Below, piece after piece: positions 56,664 through 64,000 of a stretch of DNA of 64,000 nucleotides; the stretch's first letter is position 1; every line of letters begins with the position of its first letter. The stretch lies in assembly GCF_014196505.1 (NCBI RefSeq), contig NZ_JACIDW010000008.1, positions 112,468 through 176,467 of the forward strand, in the 5' to 3' direction. Both the position numbers and the translations under genes were made by a program. The notes under the pieces were generated by a model, which made no database searches, had not been told where the DNA came from, and saw only the letters and a list, made by a program, of their open reading frames with translations. The stretch is from Rhizobium metallidurans. GTDB taxonomy: Bacteria > Pseudomonadota > Alphaproteobacteria > Rhizobiales > Rhizobiaceae.

Positions 56664-58244
56664 ATGAACTTCCCCACGAAGACGATTCTGGCCTCCGCGA
56701 TATTTGGCTCGATGCTGGCATTCTCCGCGCAGGCAGCCACGATCAACATCCACAATGGCGGCGATCCGCAATCGCTCGATCCGCAAAAATTGTCCGGCGA
56801 CTGGGAGAACCGTATTGCCGGCGACATCTTCGAAGGCCTGGTGACCGAGGACGCCAAGGACAATCCGGTCGCCGGCCAGGCCGAGAGCTGGACGATCTCC
56901 GACGACCGCAAGGTCTATACCTTCAAGCTGCGCGACGGCATCAAATGGTCCGACGGCCAGCCGGTGACCGCCGGAGACTTCGTCTTCGCGTTCCAGCGCC
57001 TGGTGGACCCGAAAAACGCCGCCGACTACGCCTATCTGCAATTCACCATCAAGAACGCCGAGAAGATCAACAAGGGCGAGATCACCGATTTCAGCCAGCT
57101 GGGCGTCAAGGCGATCGACGACAAGACGCTCGAGATCACGCTTGAAAGCCCGACCCCCTACTTCCTCAACGCGCTGATGCACTACACGGCCTATCCACTG
57201 CCGAAGCATGTCATCGACGCCAAGGGCGCCGACTGGGTGAAGATCGGCAACATCGTGACCAACGGTCCCTACACGCCCACCGAATGGGTTCCGGGCTCGC
57301 ATGTGACGACCAAGAGGAACGACAACTACTGGGATGCCGCGAACGTCAAGATCGACGGCGCCAAATTCTTCGTGCTCGAGGACCAGCAAGCCGCGCTGAA
57401 GCGCTACCGCGCCGGCGAATTCGACATTCTGACCGATTTTCCGACCGACCAGTACGAGTGGATGAAGAAGAACCTGCCGGGCCAGGCGCGTGTCGCCCCC
57501 TTCTCCGGCCTCTACTACTACGTCATCAACTCGCAGAAGGGCCCGACCGCCGACAAGCGCGTGCGCCAGGCGCTGTCCATGGCGATCAATCGCGAGGTCA
57601 TCGGCCCGCAGATCCTCGGCACGGGCGAGCTGCCGGCCTACTCATGGGTTCCGCCGGGCACCGCAAATTACGGCGAGCCGGCCTATGTTTCCTGGAAGGA
57701 CCTTCCCTACAAGCAGAAGGTCGAGGACGCCAAGAAGCTGCTGGCGGAAGCCGGTTTCGGCCCCGACAAGCCGCTGACCCTGGAACTCAAGTACAATACC
57801 AACGATAACCACAAGCGGATCGCGGTCGCGATCGCGGCCATGTGGAAGCCGCTGGGCGTCAATGTCGAGCTCGTCAACGCCGAGACAAAGGTGCATTACG
57901 ACCAGCTGAAGCGCGGCGACGTGCAGGTTGGCCGCGCCGGCTGGCTGGCCGACTACAACGATCCGGACAACTTCCTGAACCTGCTCGTGAGCGGCGTGCA
58001 GATGAACTATGGCCGGTGGTCGAATCCCGAGTACGACAAGCTGATCAAGGACGGCAATGCCGAAACCGATCTGACGAAGCGAGCGGAGCTGTTCAAGAAG
58101 GCCGAGCAGATGGCGCTAGACGACAGCGCGGCGATTCCGATCTACTACTACGTTTCCAAGAACGTGGTTTCGCCCAAGATCGACGGCTTCGTCGACAACA
58201 TCCAGGACATCCACCGCACCCGCTGGCTGTCCATCAAGGAATAA
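56664..58244 (+). CDS. oppA: Peptide ABC transporter substrate-binding protein
   Basis: A 526-residue periplasmic solute-binding protein of the SBP_bac_5 (OppA/DppA) family. A Sec signal peptide (about 1-24, cleavage after SAQA) is followed by the family start NIHNGGDPQSLDPQKLSGDWE and the domain-II hallmark YYVINSQKGPTADKRVRQALSMAINRE (about 285-311). It captures oligopeptides for OppBCDF. First gene of the operon; the permease genes follow after a 273-base gap that contains a palindromic repeat, which may lower downstream expression. Confidence 0.95.
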   Translation: MNFPTKTILASAIFGSMLAFSAQAATINIHNGGDPQSLDPQKLSGDWENRIAGDIFEGLVTEDAKDNPVAGQAESWTISDDRKVYTFKLRDGIKWSDGQPVTAGDFVFAFQRLVDPKNAADYAYLQFTIKNAEKINKGEITDFSQLGVKAIDDKTLEITLESPTPYFLNALMHYTAYPLPKHVIDAKGADWVKIGNIVTNGPYTPTEWVPGSHVTTKRNDNYWDAANVKIDGAKFFVLEDQQAALKRYRAGEFDILTDFPTDQYEWMKKNLPGQARVAPFSGLYYYVINSQKGPTADKRVRQALSMAINREVIGPQILGTGELPAYSWVPPGTANYGEPAYVSWKDLPYKQKVEDAKKLLAEAGFGPDKPLTLELKYNTNDNHKRIAVAIAAMWKPLGVNVELVNAETKVHYDQLKRGDVQVGRAGWLADYNDPDNFLNLLVSGVQMNYGRWSNPEYDKLIKDGNAETDLTKRAELFKKAEQMALDDSAAIPIYYYVSKNVVSPKIDGFVDNIQDIHRTRWLSIKE

Positions 58245-58294
58245 CGAGAGGCATTGTCTTCACCCTGCCCGGGGGTGATCGCAGCTTGATAAAG

Positions 58295-58424
58295 GCCCTC
58301 TCTGGCCTGCCGGCCATCTCCCCCACAAGGGGGGAGAAGACCTGCCGCGCCAACCTGCCCCAATCACGCTTCGGCGGATCGGCTGGGTCAAGCCCTCCCC
58401 TTGTGGGGAGGGTTGGGAGGGGTC
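58295..58424 (-). repeat. RIME2-like palindromic repeat, copy 2, between oppA and oppB
   Basis: A 130-bp element matching copy 1 (50803-50932) in the reverse direction, with ATCTCCCCCACAAGGGGGGA and CCTCCCCTTGTGGGGAGG hairpins at its two ends. In the opp transcript both hairpins would form after the oppA stop and before the permease genes. Confidence 0.8.
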
Positions 58425-58517
58425 TTTACCCACGCTATTGCCTTCGCTTGCGGGCGAACCAGTTTCGACTGGCCGCGAGCATGCGAAAGACCCGGTGCAG
58501 GAAAGACCGTCACCACC

Positions 58518-59441
58518 ATGATCAATTATGCATTCCGTCGATTGCTGTCGACGATCCCCGTCATGTGGATCGCCGTGACAGCCTGCTTTTTCGTTCTGAG
58601 ACTTGCCCCCGGCGGGCCGTTCGATGGCGAAAGGCCGTTGCCGCCAGTGATCCTCCAGAACCTGGCGGCGCACTACAATCTCGATAAGCCGCTGATCCAA
58701 CAGTATCTCTATTATGTCGGCGACCTGCTGCAGGGCAATCTCGGCCCCTCCTTCGCCTCGGAGGACTTCACCGTCGCGCAGCAGATCATGATCGGCCTGC
58801 CCTACACGTTCACCATCGGCACCGCGGCCTTTCTGCTGGCGATCGTCATCGGCGTCGCCGTCGGCTGTCTCGGGGCGTTCTACCAGAACAAGGCGCCGGA
58901 TTACATCCTGGGCGCGCTGATCCTGGTGGGCGTCGTGCTGCCGAACTTCCTGATTGCCCCGATCCTGCAACTGATCTTCGGCATCCAGCTGCAATGGCTG
59001 CCGGTGGGCGGCTGGGGCAACGGATCGCTGAAATTCCTGGTGCTGCCGGTGGTCGTCCTGGCGCTGCCGCATGCCGGCCGCATCTCGCGCATCACGCGCG
59101 GCTCGATGATCGAGGTGATGGGGCAGAATTTCATCCGCACCGCGAAAGCCAAGGGCATCGGCCCGCGTCTGACGATCATGCGCCACGCGCTGAAGCCGGC
59201 GATGATGCCTGTCGTGTCCTATCTCGGACCGGCGGCGAGCTATCTTCTCACCGGCTCGCTGGTCGTCGAAAGCGTGTTCGGCCTGCCCGGTATCGGCCGC
59301 TACTTCGTCACCGCCGCATTGAACCGCGACTACGGCATGGTTCTCGGCACGGTCATCTTCTACATGGTGCTGATCGTGTTCCTGAACCTTCTCGTCGACA
59401 TCGCCTATGCCTGGCTCGATCCGAAAGTGAGAAACCGATGA
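58518..59441 (+). CDS. oppB: Oligopeptide ABC transporter permease OppB
   Basis: A 307-residue inner-membrane permease with six helices. The EAA loop that contacts the ATPases is RTAKAKGIGPRLTIMRHALKPAM (about 203-225), and LPGIGRYFVTAALNRDYGMVLG is typical of the OppB/DppB half. Length equals E. coli OppB (306). The ATG at 58518 is the family start; no obvious ribosome site but ACCACC precedes. Its TGA overlaps the oppC ATG (ATGA). Confidence 0.95.
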   Translation: MINYAFRRLLSTIPVMWIAVTACFFVLRLAPGGPFDGERPLPPVILQNLAAHYNLDKPLIQQYLYYVGDLLQGNLGPSFASEDFTVAQQIMIGLPYTFTIGTAAFLLAIVIGVAVGCLGAFYQNKAPDYILGALILVGVVLPNFLIAPILQLIFGIQLQWLPVGGWGNGSLKFLVLPVVVLALPHAGRISRITRGSMIEVMGQNFIRTAKAKGIGPRLTIMRHALKPAMMPVVSYLGPAASYLLTGSLVVESVFGLPGIGRYFVTAALNRDYGMVLGTVIFYMVLIVFLNLLVDIAYAWLDPKVRNR

Positions 59442-60355
59442 TCCTCAATCCCGCAAAGAGAGATCTTCTCGCGGCCGAACTGCTGGAAGCGGAAGGTCTC
59501 AGCCCCGTCAGCCGGTCGCTGACCCGCGATGCACTGCGCCGCCTCTGTCGCAACAAGGCGGCTGTCGCCTCCATCGCCGTCCTCGTCCTGCTGGTGCTCG
59601 CCGCCTTCGTCGGCCCGTATCTCATCCCCTTCGGCTACGAGGATCCTGACTGGGCGGCCTTCCGCTCGCCGCCTTCGCTTGCCGATGGCCACTATTTCGG
59701 AACCGACCCCAACGGCCGGGATCTGCTCGCCCGCGTGCTCTACGGCACCCGCGTCTCGCTTGCCGTGGCGCTGACGGCGACGCTTGTCTCCGTCGTCATC
59801 GGCGTGCTCTATGGCGCGATCTCGGGCTACATGGGCGGGCGCATCGATGCCGTGATGATGCGCTTCGTCGACATCATGTACGCCTTCCCCTACATCCTCT
59901 TCGTCATCCTGCTGATGGTCATCTTCGGCCGCAACGTCTACCTGCTGTTCGCGGCGATCGGGGCGCTCGAATGGCTGACCATGGCGCGCATCGTGCGTGG
60001 CCAGACGCTTTCGCTCAAACAGCGCGAATTCATCGAGGCGGCCCGCGCCTCCGGCCAGAAGCCATTCAAGATCATTACCCGGCACATCATTCCCAATCTC
60101 GTCGGGCCCGTCGTCATCTTCGCGGCGCTGACGGTGCCCGAAATCATCGCCACGGAGAGCTTTCTCTCCTATCTCGGCTTCGGCGTGCAGGAACCGCTGA
60201 CGTCATTGGGAACGCTGATCTCGGAAGGAACCGACGCCATGGAGAGCATGCCCTGGCTGCTCGTCTTCCCGGCCGGCTTCCTCGTTGCCCTGCTGCTCAG
60301 CCTGCTGTTCATCGGCGACGGCCTGCGCGATGCATTCGACCCGAGGGATCGCTGA
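59438..60355 (+). CDS. oppC: Oligopeptide ABC transporter permease OppC
   Basis: A 305-residue permease. The N-terminal cytoplasmic OppC_N segment (SPVSRSLTRDALRRLCRNKAAV) precedes six helices; the HYFGTDPNGRDLLARVLYGTRVSL block and the EAA loop FIEAARASGQKPFKIITRHIIPN (about 198-220) are diagnostic. ATG overlaps the oppB stop by four bases; oppD starts one base after its stop. It pairs with OppB to form the membrane channel. Confidence 0.95.
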   Translation: MILNPAKRDLLAAELLEAEGLSPVSRSLTRDALRRLCRNKAAVASIAVLVLLVLAAFVGPYLIPFGYEDPDWAAFRSPPSLADGHYFGTDPNGRDLLARVLYGTRVSLAVALTATLVSVVIGVLYGAISGYMGGRIDAVMMRFVDIMYAFPYILFVILLMVIFGRNVYLLFAAIGALEWLTMARIVRGQTLSLKQREFIEAARASGQKPFKIITRHIIPNLVGPVVIFAALTVPEIIATESFLSYLGFGVQEPLTSLGTLISEGTDAMESMPWLLVFPAGFLVALLLSLLFIGDGLRDAFDPRDR

Positions 60356-60356
60356 C

Positions 60357-61356
<1,000 letters not shown>

Positions 61357-61364
<8 letters not shown>

Positions 61365-62340
61365 ACGATCACTTCTTCGGGTGGAGAACCTGACGACCCA
61401 ATTCGACGTTCCCTCCAAGGGCTTCTTCAAGCCGCCACTGACGCTGACGGCCGTCAACGATGTCAGTTTCGATCTCAGCGAGGGCCGGACGCTTGGCATC
61501 GTGGGGGAATCGGGCTGCGGCAAGTCGACCCTCGGGCGCTCGATCCTCAGGCTTTTGAAGGCGCAGAAGGGCCGCATCCTGTGGCAGGGCCGCAACCTGC
61601 TCGACCTCTCCGACGAGGAGATGCGGGCGGCGCGGCGCGACATGCAGATCATCTTCCAGGACCCGATCGCGTCGCTCGATCCGCGCATGACGGTGGGCGA
61701 CATCATCGCCGAGCCGCTGACGGTGTTCGAGCCGAAGCTGACGCGGGCGCAGCGCGCCGAGCGGGTACAGGAGATCATGGCCGCCGTCGGCCTCGTGCCC
61801 GAGATGATCAACCGCTATCCGCACGAATTCTCGGGCGGGCAGGCGCAGCGCATCGGCATTGCCCGGGCCGTTATCACGCGGCCGAAGCTGATCATCTGCG
61901 ACGAGCCTGTATCGGCGCTCGACGTGTCGATCCAGGGCCAGGTAATCACGCTGCTGCGCAAGCTGCGCAAGGAATTCGGCCTGACGCTGATCTTCATCAG
62001 CCACGACCTTTCCGTCGTGCGGCTGATTTCGGACGACGTGCTGGTGCTTTATCTCGGCAAGGTGGTGGAGGCCGGCGATTGCGCGACGGTGTTCGACAAG
62101 CCGGCGCATCCCTATACGCAGGCGCTGTTTTCGGCAGCCCCCATCCCGGACCCGAAGCTGGCGCGCAACCGCCAGCGCATCCGCCTGCAGGGCGACCCGC
62201 CATCGCCGCTCAACCCGCCAAAGGGCTGCGTCTTCTCCCCGCGCTGCTGGAAGGCGACCGACATCTGTCGAACCGAAATGCCACCGAGCGAGGAGGTCAG
62301 GCCCGGCCAGACGGCGGCCTGCTACCACATGGAGCGCTGA
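61357..62340 (+). CDS. oppF: Oligopeptide ABC transporter ATP-binding protein OppF
   Basis: A 327-residue ABC ATPase, partner of OppD. Walker A GESGCGKST, signature FSGGQAQRIGIARA, Walker B LIICDEPVSALD and ISHDLS switch are all present, with the same C-terminal Cys-containing extension (GCVFSPRCW). Last gene of oppABCDF. Together the operon imports short peptides across the inner membrane with ATP. Confidence 0.95.
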
Positions 62341-62503
62341 CGATCCGATGGCCACGCTATCCATCCGTGGCCATCGGCCCGCCATGGGTTCGCGCGCGTA
62401 ACACCCCTTGATCGCGGATCATACTGTGGCTGATGCGTAGTTTTTCGGCCTTCCCTCCGTCGCCGGTTGCTCTATGGTGCACTCATCAACGTGGAGGGGT
62501 TTC

Positions 62504-63721
62504 ATGCGGATGCTGTTTCTCGTTGTCATGCTGCTCCTGACCGGTTGCGGTCATCCGAGCGGCGTGATGACGCCCGTGGCGCTGACGGCGACGACGCCGA
62601 AGACAACCCGTGTCAACATGCTGGTGGCGACCACGCGCGAACCCTCGGGCGATCCGGCGACGCTCTTCAACGGCGAGCGAAGCCCCAAGCCATCGCTGAC
62701 CGCGGTGTCCGTCTCCATTCCGCCGAACCGCAAGCCGGGCACCGTGCAATGGCCAAGCCGCCTGCCGCCGAACCCGGCCACGGACTTCGCCGTCACCTCG
62801 GTGCAGCAGATCGGGACGGTGAAGGAAGGGCGCGGCTGGCTCAGCCAGAACATGCGCAACGGCCATGCGCTGGTCTTCGTCCATGGCTTCAACAACCGAT
62901 ACGAGGATTCGGTCTTCCGGCTGGCGCAGATCGTCAACGACAGCGGCATGGACGCGACGCCGATCCTTTTCACCTGGCCGTCGCGCGCGCAGATCACCGC
63001 CTATGAATATGACAAGGAAAGCACCAATTATTCGCGCACCGCGCTGGAGCAGGCGCTGAGAACGCTGGTCAACGACCCCAATGTCAAGGACATCACCGTG
63101 CTCGCGCATTCGATGGGCACGTGGCTGACGATGGAATCGCTGCGGCAGATGGGCATTCGTGACGGTCGCCTGAACAGCAAGATCCGCGACGTCATCCTCG
63201 CATCCCCCGATATCGACATCCAGGTCTTCGCCAAGCAATATGCCGAGATGGGCACGCCGCGGCCGAAGTTCACCATCTTCGTGTCGCAGGACGACAGGGC
63301 TCTGGCCTTCTCCAGCTTCATCACCGGGCGCGTCTCCCGACTGGGGGCGATCGATCCCACGGCCGAGCCTTACCGCACGAAGCTGGAAGAGGCAGGCATC
63401 ACGGCGATCGATCTCACGAAGGTCAACAGCAACGACCGGCTGAACCACGGCAAATTCGCCGAAAGCCCTGAGATCGTGCAGCTGATCGGCCAGCGCCTGA
63501 TGACCGGCCAGCCGCTGACCGACAGCAATGTCACGCTCGGGCAGGGCATCACCGCGGTTGTCGGCGGAACGGTCACCAATATCGGCACGGTCGCGGCGAC
63601 CGCGGTCGCCGTGCCGGCGACAATCATCGAGGCGCCGATGACCCGCCCGCAGAAAAACAAGCCGGCGACGGCCAAGGAAACGCTGCAGGGCGACCTGAAG
63701 GAGCAGCAGCTGACGCAATAG
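62504..63721 (+). CDS. DUF900 alpha/beta-hydrolase lipoprotein
   Basis: A 405-residue exported lipoprotein. The signal peptide ends in the lipobox LLTGC, with lipidated C15. The alpha/beta-hydrolase core has the oxyanion-side FVHGFNN (125-131) and the nucleophile elbow AHSMG with S203; D and H partners are expected later in the chain. DUF900 members are predicted esterases or lipases with unknown substrates. The ATG at 62504 has GGAGGGG upstream; an earlier in-frame start lacks a ribosome site. The C-terminal 100 residues are low in complexity. Confidence 0.9.
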   Translation: MRMLFLVVMLLLTGCGHPSGVMTPVALTATTPKTTRVNMLVATTREPSGDPATLFNGERSPKPSLTAVSVSIPPNRKPGTVQWPSRLPPNPATDFAVTSVQQIGTVKEGRGWLSQNMRNGHALVFVHGFNNRYEDSVFRLAQIVNDSGMDATPILFTWPSRAQITAYEYDKESTNYSRTALEQALRTLVNDPNVKDITVLAHSMGTWLTMESLRQMGIRDGRLNSKIRDVILASPDIDIQVFAKQYAEMGTPRPKFTIFVSQDDRALAFSSFITGRVSRLGAIDPTAEPYRTKLEEAGITAIDLTKVNSNDRLNHGKFAESPEIVQLIGQRLMTGQPLTDSNVTLGQGITAVVGGTVTNIGTVAATAVAVPATIIEAPMTRPQKNKPATAKETLQGDLKEQQLTQ

Positions 63722-63848
63722 GCGGGTTGCCGCCGGGCTTGATGGCGGAAGCCGGAGCCGAGACCAGGAGGATTCAATCTCGAGCTGGCGAGGAGCGCGA
63801 TCACTGCGCCGCGCGCGGTGTTGCCAATACATGTCCGCGCACGCCAAA

Positions 63849-63871
63849 ATCCCGCGTTGTGCGGGCTTTGT
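63849..63871 (+). terminator. Weak intrinsic terminator after the DUF900 gene
   Basis: Five-bp GC stem (63851-63855 with 63861-63865) followed by CTTTGTTTG on the plus strand. Confidence 0.5.
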
Positions 63872-63906
63872 TTGTCTTGTCTTATGTGATTTCAGTCTTT
63901 GGAATG

Positions 63907-63985
<79 letters not shown>

Positions 63986-64000
63986 CCAGCGTAAATCCCT

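Overview
This 64 kb window is chromosomal, high-GC DNA that fits a Rhizobiales alphaproteobacterium, most likely the family Rhizobiaceae. The evidence is gene order and content: the irr / fabA-fabB-fabI block with a heme-type Irr, the rimP-nusA-ylxR-infB-rbfA-truB / rpsO-pnp block, dnaX-ybaB-recR beside a small SRP RNA, a TIGR02300 (FYDLN-acid) protein near cmk-rpsA, a CycM-like membrane cytochrome c, and copies of RIME-like palindromic repeats known from rhizobia. I cannot name the genus from the sequence alone. There is no rRNA operon, CRISPR array, prophage or insertion sequence in the window.

Layout. 1-3.6 kb: end of a dimethylglycine/sarcosine dehydrogenase-like gene, then a hexuronate operon (uxaC-uxuB). 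3.7-7.1 kb: slyX, a PACE-type efflux gene, a short RNase D and a large acidic protein of unknown function. 7.2-11.3 kb: rpsA, cmk, a PaiB-like gene, the TIGR02300 gene and tRNA-Ala(GGC). 11.3-12.5 kb: an accessory Abi/HEPN gene preceded by a structured, terminator-ended segment. 12.5-19.4 kb: small membrane and envelope genes, irr, the fab genes and a HicAB toxin-antitoxin pair. 19.4-31.4 kb: rsmC-like gene, pnp, rpsO, a GST gene on the opposite strand, and the truB-to-rimP translation/transcription operon.

31.6-43.3 kb: an MFS exporter, a lytic transglycosylase whose signal-peptide region has been invaded by a palindromic repeat, recR, a MOSC protein, ybaB, dnaX, SRP RNA, HIT and nudC, a YafY regulator with a VOC protein, pheA and kdsB. 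43.4-53.2 kb: cytochrome c, AEC carrier, adenosine kinase, SH3 protein, 2-hydroxyacid dehydrogenase, a tightly coupled recF-moeB-GNAT operon, a repeat-rich gene-free stretch, truncated haemoglobin, GNAT and an XRE-cupin regulator. 53.3-64 kb: lepA, a CcdAB pair, a GFA protein, an oppABCDF peptide ABC operon, a DUF900 lipoprotein hydrolase and initiator tRNA-fMet.

Most of the window is housekeeping: translation (rpsA, rpsO, infB, nusA, rimP, rbfA, truB, lepA, tRNAs, SRP RNA), type II unsaturated fatty-acid synthesis (fabA/B/I), replication and repair (dnaX, recR, recF), and envelope synthesis (kdsB). Accessory DNA is limited to small insertions: the Abi locus beside tRNA-Ala, two toxin-antitoxin pairs and four mosaic palindromic repeats. 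The points most worth a second look are the Abi/HEPN gene with its candidate upstream RNA, the palindromic element that appears to be translated inside the transglycosylase N-terminus, the absence of aroA beside cmk-rpsA, and a minus-strand intrinsic terminator at about 45.14 kb with no known gene feeding it.
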